NCBI RefSeq assembly: GCF_900104655.1
Contig: NZ_FNWD01000002.1
Coordinates: 496,001 to 560,000, forward strand
Source: Millionella massiliensis
GTDB lineage: Bacteria > Bacteroidota > Bacteroidia > Bacteroidales > Rikenellaceae
Length of the DNA: 64,000 nucleotides
Reading direction: 5' to 3'
Shown here: positions 1-8,025 of the stretch, one piece after another
How positions within the stretch are numbered: position 1 is the stretch's first letter
Layout of the letters: each line of letters begins with the position of its first letter
Position numbers and translations under genes: made by a program
The notes under the pieces: generated by a model
Seen by the model: only the letters and a program-made list of their open reading frames with translations
What the model was told of the DNA's origin: nothing
Databases searched by the model: none

Positions 1-1
1 C

Positions 2-115
2 CGGATCGACTTCACAGTCAAGGCCGTCGACTCCGCAGGCCGCGTCATCGGACAGGGCACCCACAGCCGATTCGTCATCGACGTCAAAAAATTTATGAGT
101 AAAATCGAAAAATAA
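2..115 (+). CDS. Thioesterase-family protein, C-terminal fragment
   Basis: The last 37 codons of a gene that starts left of the window. The residues resemble the end of FlK-like hotdog thioesterases: a strand running into GQGTHSRFVI, then a basic KKF helix. These proteins hydrolyse acyl-CoA or related thioesters in the cytoplasm. No catalytic residue is visible because only the end is present, so the assignment rests on the tail pattern alone. An aldolase gene follows after about 60 bases with its own promoter. Confidence 0.5.
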   Translation, partial: RIDFTVKAVDSAGRVIGQGTHSRFVIDVKKFMSKIEK

Positions 116-118
116 TCG

Positions 119-126
119 TAAATTTG
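119..126 (+). promoter_or_regulatory. Bacteroidales -7 box for the aldolase gene
   Basis: TAAATTTG matches the Bacteroidales -7 consensus TAnnTTTG. It would give a leader of roughly 45 bases before the ATG at 175. The best upstream -33-like element (TTTA near 92) is a few bases too far away, so the call is moderate. Confidence 0.5.
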
Positions 127-174
127 AGGATAGATTCCCAACCAAGGAACAACACACTTAAACATACAAGAACC

Positions 175-1248
175 ATGAGCGACAAAAAATTTCCGGCAGG
201 AGTTCTCACCGGCGACAAAGTAGGCCAACTCTTCGCCTACGCCAAAGAAAAAGGTTTTGCCATCCCCGCGGTTAACGTAACCGGCACCGACACCATCAAT
301 GCCGTACTCGAAGCCGCTGCAGCCGTCAACTCTCCGGTCATCATCCAAATTTCCAACGGCGGCGCCGCATTCGTTGCCGGTAAAGGACTCAAACTCGAAG
401 GCCAGGAATCTCAAGTACTCGGCGCTATCGCTGCCGCCAAACACGTTCACACCGTAGCTAAAGCCTACGGCGTACCCGTTGTGCTCCACACCGATCACGC
501 AGCAAAAAAACTGCTGCCCTGGATCGACGGCCTGCTCGACGCCAGCGAAAAACACTTCGCCGAAACCGGCACCCCGCTCTTCAGCTCGCACATGCTCGAC
601 CTGAGCGAACAGATGCTGGCCGAAAACCTCGAAATCAGCTCGAAATACCTGACCCGCATGGCCAAAATGGGCATGACCCTCGAAATCGAACTCGGGATCA
701 CCGGTGGCGAAGAAGACGGTGTCGACAACTCGCACGTTGACTCTTCGAAACTCTACACCCAGCCCGAAGATGTGTGCCAGGCTTACGAAACCCTGATGAA
801 AATCAGCCCGAACTTCACCATCGCAGCCTCGTTCGGTAACGTACACGGCGTATACAAACCCGGTAACGTAGTCCTCGAGCCCAAGATCCTGCGCGACTCG
901 CAAGCCTACATCCACGAAAAGCTCAACACCGCCAGCGACAAACCCGTTAACTTCGTATTCCACGGCGGTTCGGGCTCGGAACCCGAAAAAATCGCTGAAG
1001 CCATCAGCTACGGCGTCATCAAGATGAACATCGACACCGATACCCAATGGGCCTTCTGGAACGGTATCCGTCAGTTCTACCTCAAAAACGAAGCCTACCT
1101 GCAGGGTCAGCTCGGTAACCCCGAAGGTCCCGACAAACCCAACAAAAAATACTACGATCCCCGCAACTGGCTCCGCGCAGGCGAAACTTCCATCATCGAA
1201 CGCATGAAAGTCGCCTTCGAAAACTTGAACTGCATCAACGTTCTGTAA
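175..1248 (+). CDS. fbaA: Class II fructose-bisphosphate aldolase
   Basis: Cleaves fructose 1,6-bisphosphate to dihydroxyacetone phosphate and glyceraldehyde 3-phosphate, and runs the reverse reaction in gluconeogenesis. The product of 357 residues has the length of the E. coli FbaA type. HTDH at residues 105-108, NVHGVY at 222-227 and HGGSGS at 263-268 carry the expected zinc ligands and the phosphate-binding loop. The frame is open upstream to a TTG at 124, but the ATG at 175 begins the conserved region and lies after the promoter. The next gene is the phosphofructokinase that makes its substrate. A strong terminator separates them, so they are probably separate transcripts. Confidence 0.95.
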   Translation: MSDKKFPAGVLTGDKVGQLFAYAKEKGFAIPAVNVTGTDTINAVLEAAAAVNSPVIIQISNGGAAFVAGKGLKLEGQESQVLGAIAAAKHVHTVAKAYGVPVVLHTDHAAKKLLPWIDGLLDASEKHFAETGTPLFSSHMLDLSEQMLAENLEISSKYLTRMAKMGMTLEIELGITGGEEDGVDNSHVDSSKLYTQPEDVCQAYETLMKISPNFTIAASFGNVHGVYKPGNVVLEPKILRDSQAYIHEKLNTASDKPVNFVFHGGSGSEPEKIAEAISYGVIKMNIDTDTQWAFWNGIRQFYLKNEAYLQGQLGNPEGPDKPNKKYYDPRNWLRAGETSIIERMKVAFENLNCINVL

Positions 1249-1281
1249 GCCGCAGCGTACGGAATTAACAAAACCCACGAA

Positions 1282-1310
1282 CAGCCCCGTCCTCACGGGG
1301 CTGTTCTCTT
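1282..1310 (+). terminator. Rho-independent terminator after fbaA
   Basis: A 9-bp GC-rich stem (1282-1290 with 1295-1303) closes a 4-base loop and is followed by a short T-rich tail. Confidence 0.85.
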
Positions 1311-1363
1311 ATAGGGCTGTCAATTCAAAAATTTTTCACTAACTAACCTACAACCTAACCGTT

Positions 1364-2587
1364 ATGAAAAATGCAGTAGCTATCCTTTGCGCCGGAGGTC
1401 CCGCCCCCGGAATCAATACCGTCATCAGCGCCGTGACCAAAATCTTTACCCAAAACGGATATAAAGTCATCGGTTTGAACGGCGGTTATAAAAGCCTCGT
1501 GAGCGACGAACCCGACTTCGTATACCTCGATTTCGAAACCGCCGACAATATCTACTGCCGCGGTGGATCGGCCCTGGTCATGAGCCGCTACAAACCCAGC
1601 GACAAAGAATTCCGTACCGACTTTTTCGAAAAATACAACGTCAAGGTCCTCGTTACCATCGGTGGCGATGACACCGCCTCGACCGCCAACCGACTCACCA
1701 AGTTCCTCAAACAGAAAGGACTCAACGTCTCCAGCATCCACGTACCGAAAACCATCGACAACGACCTCCCCCTGCCGGCCGGTTACCCCACCTTCGGCTA
1801 CAACTCGGCCAAGGAAGAGGGCGTAAAACTCGCCACCACCCTCTACGAAGACGCACGCACCAGCGGCAACTGGTTTGTCGTATCGGCCATGGGACGCGAA
1901 GCCGGACACCTCGCATTCGGGATCGGAGCAGCCTGCCACTATCCGATGATTGTCTTCCCCGAAATGTTCAACAAAACGCCGATCACGTTCGACAAGATCG
2001 CTCGTCTGGTCATCTCCTCGATGGTCAAACGCCGCCTGATGGGCATCCCCTACGGCGTGGCCATCATCTCCGAAGGCGTGTTCCACTTCATGACCGACGA
2101 AGAGGTCATCAATACCGGCGTACAGTTCACCTACGACGAACACGGCCATCCGGAACTCGGCAACGTCAGCAAATCACATATCTTCAACATGCTCGTACAG
2201 CAGAAACTCAAAACGCTGCGTATCAAAGTCAAGAGCCGCCCGAACGAAATGGGTTACGAACTGCGCTGCTGCCGTCCGATCGCCTACGACCTCTCGTACG
2301 CCACCCAACTCGGTCTGGGCGTATATGAACTCTACGAAGCCGGCCATAGTGGATGTATGGTTACCGTCGGTCGCGACGGTTCAGTCGAGCCGCTCTTCAT
2401 GGATAGTGTGGCTGACAAAGACGGCAAGATCATGCCCCGTTTGGTCGACATCAACTCCCGCAAGGTGCAGCAGATCATCCAAAACAACCTGCACTACATC
2501 ACGCCCGAAGACTACAAGGGAGCAGCGAAATATGTCGACAATCCCGAAGAATACGACTTCATGAAGATTCTCGAATGGGACAAATAG
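1364..2587 (+). CDS. pfp: Pyrophosphate-type 6-phosphofructokinase
   Basis: Phosphorylates fructose 6-phosphate at C1. Two sites that separate PPi-dependent from ATP-dependent enzymes both have the PPi state: GGDD at residues 100-103 (aspartate where ATP enzymes have glycine) and PKTIDND at 128-134 (lysine where ATP enzymes have glycine). MGREAGH at 176-182 is the conserved substrate loop. The length of 407 residues fits the long PPi group. With PPi the reaction is reversible, so the enzyme can serve glycolysis and gluconeogenesis. The donor is inferred from known family determinants. The neighbouring aldolase is the next glycolytic step. Confidence 0.92.
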   Translation: MKNAVAILCAGGPAPGINTVISAVTKIFTQNGYKVIGLNGGYKSLVSDEPDFVYLDFETADNIYCRGGSALVMSRYKPSDKEFRTDFFEKYNVKVLVTIGGDDTASTANRLTKFLKQKGLNVSSIHVPKTIDNDLPLPAGYPTFGYNSAKEEGVKLATTLYEDARTSGNWFVVSAMGREAGHLAFGIGAACHYPMIVFPEMFNKTPITFDKIARLVISSMVKRRLMGIPYGVAIISEGVFHFMTDEEVINTGVQFTYDEHGHPELGNVSKSHIFNMLVQQKLKTLRIKVKSRPNEMGYELRCCRPIAYDLSYATQLGLGVYELYEAGHSGCMVTVGRDGSVEPLFMDSVADKDGKIMPRLVDINSRKVQQIIQNNLHYITPEDYKGAAKYVDNPEEYDFMKILEWDK

Positions 2588-2616
2588 GTCATCGACCGTT
2601 CATGCCTTCTACAAAC

Positions 2617-2653
2617 AAAAATCCTTTCCTCGAAATGAGGAAAGGATTTTTTG
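2617..2653 (+). terminator. Terminator after the phosphofructokinase gene
   Basis: A 15-bp stem (2617-2631 with 2637-2651), 5-base loop and a run of T. The A-rich 5' arm also gives a T-run on the minus strand, so it probably stops both this gene and the convergent glycosyltransferase gene. Confidence 0.9.
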
Positions 2654-2676
2654 TAAACTGTATTACGTTCCGTAGA

Positions 2677-3738
2677 TTATCGCAGATGAGTTATAACGCG
2701 TTCCAAAATCACCTCGGGCTTCAAATCATTCAGGCAGGCATAATCCCCGCGCCAACACTCCTTATGTCCATAAACTGAGCAGGGACGGCACGGCATATCC
2801 AGTTGCACGGCATCCTCCACACTCTGACCGAGCCCCAGGAATCCCGCATAGGGATGTGTAGCTCCCCAAACCGAAACCACGGGAACGCCAACCAACGACG
2901 ACATGTGCATCGCCGACGAATCCATCGACACCATCAGATCAAGATTCGCGATCAGATCGATCTCCTCGCGTAACGAGAACCGCCCAACCACCGACACACA
3001 CCGTCCGGCAGGAGCTTCACCTGCCGCTTCGTCGGCCAACTGTTTCTCTTCCTTACCACCTCCGAACAGGAATATCGTCACCGACGGATCGCGGTCAATC
3101 AGCATTCGGGCCACAATCCGCATCTTTTCCATCGGATAGACTTTTCCCTTGTGCTGAGCGAAGGGGGCAATGCCCACCCAGCACTCACCCGGGGCCTTCA
3201 CTCGCCCGAGTCCGGCTGGAACAGGACGCTGCTGCCGGTAACTGGACAAGTCGGTTGAAATCGGAGGAAGTTCAAAACCGGCCGCACGGAATACGTCGGC
3301 ATAACGTTCAACGCTGGTTCGCAGCTGTTTGAGTACCTTTCCTTTACCGGGCTGTGCGGTAAGCGCCTTTTTCTCCGAACGCCCTTTGTCAATCGACCAG
3401 GTACGCACCCCATGCCATGCATAGGCTTTACGCAACAGTTTGGAGTAGATCTTATCTTGCAGATCAATGATCCCGTCAATATCGGGATGCGCCGCCCGCA
3501 ACTCACGCCACAGACGCTTCAACCCTTTCCATCCGCGGTGGTAGTCAGCCAGATCGACCGGATGGAACTGAAGACCGGTGAGATGATCGAAAAAGGGCTG
3601 GAAAAACTCCCGCGTCAGCAACACCATCTTCGTTTGGGGATAGCGACGCGCCACTTCGGCCAGTACCGGAGCGGTCATCGCCACGTCGCCCATGGCCGAA
3701 GAGCGAATTACCAATATGTTGGTCGGAACGTTTTTCAC
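2677..3738 (-). CDS. Glycosyltransferase family 9 (heptosyltransferase-like)
   Basis: GT9 enzymes transfer heptose or another sugar from a nucleotide donor to lipopolysaccharide core at the inner face of the inner membrane. The 353-residue product starts with the typical RSSAMGDVAMTAPVL nucleotide-fold strand and loop. It has the mid-protein GIAPFAQHKGKVYP strand and, toward the end, SMDSSAMHMSSLVGVPVV and WGATHP, which match the ADP-heptose-binding region. It lies 12 bases after the DUF4254 gene, so they are one operon. The pairing of GT9 with DUF4254 suggests envelope glycan work. The exact sugar cannot be read from the sequence. Confidence 0.88.
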   Translation of the reverse strand: MKNVPTNILVIRSSAMGDVAMTAPVLAEVARRYPQTKMVLLTREFFQPFFDHLTGLQFHPVDLADYHRGWKGLKRLWRELRAAHPDIDGIIDLQDKIYSKLLRKAYAWHGVRTWSIDKGRSEKKALTAQPGKGKVLKQLRTSVERYADVFRAAGFELPPISTDLSSYRQQRPVPAGLGRVKAPGECWVGIAPFAQHKGKVYPMEKMRIVARMLIDRDPSVTIFLFGGGKEEKQLADEAAGEAPAGRCVSVVGRFSLREEIDLIANLDLMVSMDSSAMHMSSLVGVPVVSVWGATHPYAGFLGLGQSVEDAVQLDMPCRPCSVYGHKECWRGDYACLNDLKPEVILERVITHLR

Positions 3739-3750
3739 TGCCTGGCGATC

Positions 3751-4356
3751 CTATTTTTTCGCATACAACACCGGATTCAGTGCCGGATCGTTGTACATTT
3801 TCATCTGTTTGTAGAGTTTCATGTATTTCCGCCCGGCCTCAATGTCGGCCAACAACTCTTCGATCGCCTGCGAAAGATCGGTCCGCTGGGTCAGCAGCAC
3901 ATCGAGTTTCGCCTGACAGGCCTGACGGTGTTCGGGAGCAACATCGCTGCGCAACACCTCCTGTTGCATGTGGTAGATTTTCAGCGCCAGGATCGACAAG
4001 CGGTCCACAGCCCAAGCGGGCGTTTCGGTGTTGATCCGGGCATCGGGTGCCGGCACTACCGCTTTATAGCGATCAAGGAAATAGCTGTCGATATATTCGA
4101 CCATATCGGTACGCTCCTGATTCGACGCATCGATCCGCCGTTTGATGGCGAGCGCCTCTACCGGATTGATTTCCGGGTCACGGATGATATCTTCGAGGTG
4201 CCACTGCACCGTATCGATCCAGTTTTTATGGTAGAGCAGATGTTCGATGCTACCGGCCGAATAGGGATTTTCGATGGGGGCGTCCACCGAATCGGTGCGG
4301 TGATAATCGTCGATGGAACGTTGAAAAATCTGATTACAAAGGGCGGTGAACTCCAT
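3751..4356 (-). CDS. DUF4254 domain protein
   Basis: A 201-residue helical protein of a Bacteroidota family of unknown function. The N-terminal half has the family pattern (NPYSAGSIEHLLYHKNW, then RRIDASNQERTDMVEYID). The rest is predicted helical, with no signal peptide or membrane segment. The ATG at 4356 is preferred over one further upstream at 4389 because the -7 promoter box at 4376-4383 covers the latter. It is first in an operon with a GT9 glycosyltransferase, so a supporting role in lipopolysaccharide synthesis is possible but not shown. Confidence 0.82.
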   Translation of the reverse strand: MEFTALCNQIFQRSIDDYHRTDSVDAPIENPYSAGSIEHLLYHKNWIDTVQWHLEDIIRDPEINPVEALAIKRRIDASNQERTDMVEYIDSYFLDRYKAVVPAPDARINTETPAWAVDRLSILALKIYHMQQEVLRSDVAPEHRQACQAKLDVLLTQRTDLSQAIEELLADIEAGRKYMKLYKQMKMYNDPALNPVLYAKK

Positions 4357-4375
4357 AGTTTTTTCGTTTGCAGGG

Positions 4376-4422
4376 CAAATATAAGACAATTTTGACGGAA
4401 AGCTCCTTATTTTCTAAATTTG
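4376..4422. promoter_or_regulatory. Divergent Bacteroidales promoters
   Basis: On the plus strand TTTG at 4391-4394 and TAAATTTG at 4415-4422 are 20 bases apart, a full consensus promoter for the glucosaminidase gene. On the minus strand TATATTTG (4383 to 4376) is a -7 box for the DUF4254-GT9 operon, with no clear -33 box. The two -7 boxes lie about 30 bases apart, so the promoters probably interfere. Confidence 0.75.
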
Positions 4423-4434
4423 CCCGGCACCATC

Positions 4435-5370
4435 ATGCACAAATTCATGCAGCTACATCGCATCGGTCTGTGTGCCTTGCTGTTGCTGATACCGGCAGCG
4501 GCACAGGCACAATACAAAATGACCACTCAGGAATACATCGACACTTATAAGGAACTGGCCATACGCTCGATGGAGGAGTACGGCATCCCGGCCAGCATCA
4601 CCCTCGCGCAGGGTCTGCTCGAATCGGGCAACGGAGGTAGCCGCCTGGCCGTGGAGGGCAACAACCACTTCGGCATCAAGTGCAAAAGTAACTGGACGGG
4701 AGGGCGTATCTACCACGACGATGATGCGAAAGGGGAGTGCTTCCGCAAATACCGGAACGCCGAGCAGTCGTACCACGACCACTCGAAATTCCTGACCGAA
4801 TCGCCCCGCTATGCCGATCTGTTCAAACTCGACATCACCGACTACAAGGGTTGGGCCTATGGGCTGAAAGCCGCCGGTTACGCCACCAACCCCCGCTATC
4901 CGCAACTGCTGATCGACCTGATCGAAAAGAACCGACTCTACCAGTTCGACCGCGAAAAGAGTCGTGGCGGAATCCTGGCCCGCCGCACGGAGCGCAAAGA
5001 GGCACGTGCCGAACTGAACGAGCCGCTGCCCGAAAAACATACAATCGAACGTAACAACGGAGTCCGCTACATCGTCACGTTGGAAGGGGAAAGTTTCGCC
5101 TCGATTGCCGCACAGTACAATCTGTCGGTCAAACGGCTGCTCAAGTACAACGACCTGCGCAATTCGTTCCCGCTACCCGCAAGGACAGCACTCTACATTG
5201 AGCCCAAGCGTAACCGCTCATCGTCGGCCGCGATGCACACCATCGAAAACGGCGAATCATACCACTCCGTGTCGCAGAAGTATGGGATCAAGCTCAAACG
5301 TCTGCAGAAGATGAACCCGGTGACCCGTCAATCTGCGCCTCGTGTGGGTCAGCAACTTCGCCTGCGCTAA
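4435..5370 (+). CDS. Secreted glucosaminidase with LysM repeats
   Basis: Predicted N-acetylglucosaminidase acting on peptidoglycan in the periplasm. A hydrophobic signal peptide ends near AAAQA, about 26 residues from this start. A FlgJ/LytG-type glucosaminidase domain follows: ITLAQGLLESGNG with the catalytic-type glutamate, then NNHFGIKC and YRNAEQSYHDHSKFL. Two LysM repeats at the C-terminus (GESFASIAAQYNLSVKRLLKYN and GESYHSVSQKYGIKLKRL) should anchor it to peptidoglycan. The ATG at 4435 lies about 12 bases after the -7 box. The ATG at 4447 is an equally good start that would leave a normal leader. Confidence 0.9.
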   Translation: MHKFMQLHRIGLCALLLLIPAAAQAQYKMTTQEYIDTYKELAIRSMEEYGIPASITLAQGLLESGNGGSRLAVEGNNHFGIKCKSNWTGGRIYHDDDAKGECFRKYRNAEQSYHDHSKFLTESPRYADLFKLDITDYKGWAYGLKAAGYATNPRYPQLLIDLIEKNRLYQFDREKSRGGILARRTERKEARAELNEPLPEKHTIERNNGVRYIVTLEGESFASIAAQYNLSVKRLLKYNDLRNSFPLPARTALYIEPKRNRSSSAAMHTIENGESYHSVSQKYGIKLKRLQKMNPVTRQSAPRVGQQLRLR

Positions 5371-5440
5371 CCATGCGCGTAGCGAAGGGTAAAACCATCC
5401 ACCCCGCACGTTTTTCCTAACAATGCCCATAGCAAAAATG

Positions 5441-5479
5441 ACGGAGGCGTCGATTCTTTTGATCGACGCCTCCGTTTAG
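5441..5479. terminator. Bidirectional terminator between convergent genes
   Basis: A 14-bp stem (5441-5454 with 5462-5475), 7-base loop, short T-run on the plus strand and a T-rich stretch on the minus strand. It lies between the glucosaminidase and OsmC genes, which point at each other. Confidence 0.85.
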
Positions 5480-5498
5480 TATTCCCTCAAAAAAGGAT

Positions 5499-5912
5499 TT
5501 AGTTTTTCCCGTAGTGGAAAATGACCGTCTGTTTCAGATCGGGATGCAGCGAGTTGGCCACCGGACACTCGTGAGCTGCCACCTCCAGAATCTTCTTCAC
5601 TTTCGGATCGTAATCCGACGGGAAGGTCAGTTCAACAACAACCTCCACAATTCGGCGCGGAGCGGTGCCCATAATCTTGGAGATATTCACCTCCGTTCCG
5701 TCAATATTGAATCCGTGAGCTTCGGCTGCCTTGCCCATAATGGTCAGCATGCAGCTGCCCAGCGCAGTGGCCAACAAGTCGGTCGGCGAGAAAAATTCGC
5801 CCTTACCCCCATTGTCAACCGGCGCATCGGTCGTAATTTTGTTTCCGGACTGCAAATGTTCTGCCTCGGTATGCAAACCGCCCAAATAGCGGGTATGAAC
5901 CGTGATTCCCAT
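5499..5912 (-). CDS. OsmC-family peroxiredoxin-like protein
   Basis: OsmC/Ohr proteins reduce organic hydroperoxides with two conserved cysteines. Both are present in this 137-residue protein: the first in GSCMLTIMG in the middle, the second in HECPVANSLHP near the end. Length and order of motifs are typical. Its promoter overlaps that of the divergent MATE transporter. The exact physiological peroxide is unknown. Confidence 0.9.
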   Translation of the reverse strand: MGITVHTRYLGGLHTEAEHLQSGNKITTDAPVDNGGKGEFFSPTDLLATALGSCMLTIMGKAAEAHGFNIDGTEVNISKIMGTAPRRIVEVVVELTFPSDYDPKVKKILEVAAHECPVANSLHPDLKQTVIFHYGKN

Positions 5913-5942
5913 AATTCAATGCGTTTAATTGGTTTCAGACAC

Positions 5943-5971
5943 CAAAGATAAGGTATATCTTCGTATCTTTG
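5943..5971. promoter_or_regulatory. Back-to-back -7 boxes for osmC and the MATE gene
   Basis: TATCTTTG on the minus strand (5950 to 5943) serves the OsmC gene. TATCTTTG on the plus strand (5964-5971) serves the MATE gene. The two cores are 13 bases apart, so polymerases on them would exclude each other. Confidence 0.7.
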
Positions 5972-6001
5972 CAACCCTTTTTTCCACCGAAAGACTGCCG
6001 T

Positions 6002-7342
6002 ATGAAGCAATACAGCTACCGGAACATCTGGCAAGTGGCCTTCCCGATTCTGCTGAGCCTGCTCATGGAACATATGATCGGGCTGACCGACACCGCCTTT
6101 TTGGGACGTCTCGGCGGACACGCCGGCGAAGTGGCCCTCGGCGCATCGGCCCTGGGCGGAGTCTATTACATCGCCGTATTCATGCTCGGCTTCGGCTTCA
6201 GCGTCGGCGCCCAGATTCTCATGGCCCGCCGCAACGGCGAACAACGCTACCGAGAGATCGGGCCTATTTTCCAACAAAGTGCCGTATTCCTGATCTTTCT
6301 GGCCGCCGTCGTATTCACCTTCTCCAAGCTCTTCGCGCCCCGCATCCTGAGCAACCTGATCTCTTCGAGCGAGATCTACCACGCCACACTGCAATACCTC
6401 GAATGGCGCGTTTACGGTTTCTTCTTTATCTTCCTGGCCGTTATTTTCCGTGCCTACTACGTTGCCATCACACGTACCAAGATACTGACCATCAACTCGA
6501 TTGTCATGGTACTGAGCAACGTGGTACTGAACTACGGCCTGATTTTTGGCAAATTCGGTCTGCCGGCCCTCGGCGTGGCCGGTGCAGCCATTGCCTCGTC
6601 GGTAGCTGAACTCGTCTCGCTGCTTTTCTTCGTAATCTACACGTCGCAGAAGATCGACTGGCGCAAATACGACCTGTTCCGCCGCACTCGTTTTAACTTA
6701 CGACAGCTGGGCCACGTGCTGAGCCTATCGTCCTGGACCATGGTTCAGCAATTCGTGGCCGTCAGCACCTGGTTCATGTTCTTCATCGCCATCGAACACC
6801 TCGGCGAACGACCGCTGGCCGTGACCAACATCGTGCGGAGCGTCTCCTCGCTGCTCTTCATCATCGCCAGTTCGTTCGCCACCACCAGCAGCTCGCTGGT
6901 TAGCAACATGATGGGCGCCGAACAGCCCCAGCAGGTCATGCCTACGGTCTGGAGGGTCATCCGGCTTTGCTACATGATTATCCTGCCGCTGCTGGCCGTA
7001 ATCTTGCTCATCCCGCACCTGGTACTACGCATCTATACCGACAACCTCGAACTGATCGACGCCTCGGTACCGGCCCTGATGGTCATGTCGTCGGCCTACC
7101 TGATCCAGACCTCGGCCTTCATCTGGTTCAACACCGTCTCCGGAACGGGCAACACCCGTGCTGCTTTTACCCTCGAAATGGCCGCCATCATCAGTTACGC
7201 CCTCTACGTCTATTATGTAGTGATCCACCTCAAGGCCGACGTCGCCTGGTGCTGGACCTCGGAACACCTCTACGGCATCGTGATGTTCACACTGGCCTTC
7301 CTCTACATGTGTAAGGCCGACTGGCGAAGCAAAAAAATATAA
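6002..7342 (+). CDS. MATE-family efflux transporter
   Basis: A 446-residue inner-membrane protein with about twelve hydrophobic segments arranged as two similar halves, as in MATE exporters that use sodium or proton gradients to expel drugs or metabolites. The start shows the family pattern FPILLSLLMEHMIGLTDTAFLG, and the mid-region ALGVAGAAIAS is also typical. The ATG at 6002 fits the family N-terminus. The substrate is unknown. The next gene, engB, follows after 13 bases but has its own -7 box. Confidence 0.92.
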   Translation: MKQYSYRNIWQVAFPILLSLLMEHMIGLTDTAFLGRLGGHAGEVALGASALGGVYYIAVFMLGFGFSVGAQILMARRNGEQRYREIGPIFQQSAVFLIFLAAVVFTFSKLFAPRILSNLISSSEIYHATLQYLEWRVYGFFFIFLAVIFRAYYVAITRTKILTINSIVMVLSNVVLNYGLIFGKFGLPALGVAGAAIASSVAELVSLLFFVIYTSQKIDWRKYDLFRRTRFNLRQLGHVLSLSSWTMVQQFVAVSTWFMFFIAIEHLGERPLAVTNIVRSVSSLLFIIASSFATTSSSLVSNMMGAEQPQQVMPTVWRVIRLCYMIILPLLAVILLIPHLVLRIYTDNLELIDASVPALMVMSSAYLIQTSAFIWFNTVSGTGNTRAAFTLEMAAIISYALYVYYVVIHLKADVAWCWTSEHLYGIVMFTLAFLYMCKADWRSKKI

Positions 7343-7343
7343 C

Positions 7344-7351
7344 TACCTTTG
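7344..7351 (+). promoter_or_regulatory. -7 box directly in front of engB
   Basis: TACCTTTG is a perfect TAnnTTTG box that ends only 4 bases before the engB ATG at 7356. Transcription would start at or next to the start codon, giving a leaderless or nearly leaderless mRNA. Confidence 0.6.
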
Positions 7352-7355
7352 AGCC

Positions 7356-7952
7356 ATGAACATCGCCTCCGCAACCTTTCAGTGCAGCAGCCAGAAGGCC
7401 TCGCAATGTCCGGCAAGCTCGATGCGTGAATTCGCCTTCATCGGCCGCTCGAACGTCGGGAAATCATCGCTCATCAACATGCTCACGGGTCGCCCCGGCC
7501 TGGCCAAAGTCTCCAGCACCCCCGGCAAGACAAGACTCATCAACCACTTCATCATCAACGAAGAGTGGGCACTGGTCGACCTGCCCGGCTACGGCTATGC
7601 CAAAGTCTCGCGCCGCGAACGGAGCGGATTCTCGTCACTGATTACGGACTACGTACTCAACCGCGAGCAGCTCTACTACCTGTTCGTGCTGGTCGATTCG
7701 CGCCATGAACCGCAAAAAATTGACCTGGAATTTATCCGTTTTCTCGGAACCCATGGCGTACCGTTCGGCATCGTCTTCACCAAAGCCGACAAACTCTCTC
7801 AGGCACAGCTGAATCGAAGCATCACCACCTACAGCCGCCAACTCAGCGAAGAGTGGGAAGAGCTGCCCCGAATGTTCGTAACCTCGTCGGAGAAGGGTCG
7901 CGGACGCGAGGAAATTCTGGATTTTATCGAAATTTGTTTAGAACAGAGTTAA
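7356..7952 (+). CDS. engB: Ribosome biogenesis GTPase EngB/YsxC
   Basis: A GTPase needed for late assembly of the large ribosomal subunit. In 198 residues it shows G1 GRSNVGKSS (30-38), G2 TPGKT (55-59), G3 DLPGYG (75-80), G4 TKAD (142-145) and a C-terminal SSEKG G5-like motif. The spacing between the N-terminus and G1 matches the family, which supports the ATG at 7356 over an internal ATG at 7422. The promoter box just before that ATG suggests a leaderless transcript. Confidence 0.95.
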   Translation: MNIASATFQCSSQKASQCPASSMREFAFIGRSNVGKSSLINMLTGRPGLAKVSSTPGKTRLINHFIINEEWALVDLPGYGYAKVSRRERSGFSSLITDYVLNREQLYYLFVLVDSRHEPQKIDLEFIRFLGTHGVPFGIVFTKADKLSQAQLNRSITTYSRQLSEEWEELPRMFVTSSEKGRGREEILDFIEICLEQS

Positions 7953-7968
7953 AAAAAAGTTACCTTTG
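7937..7968 (+). promoter_or_regulatory. Promoter of prs
   Basis: TTTA (7937-7940), 20 bases, then TACCTTTG (7961-7968): a good Bacteroidales promoter giving a leader of about 50 bases for prs. Confidence 0.7.
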
Positions 7969-8025
7969 CGGCTGTCGAAACGACACCTTGATATACAACA
8001 ACACCTAATATCCGAAGCGTAAATC

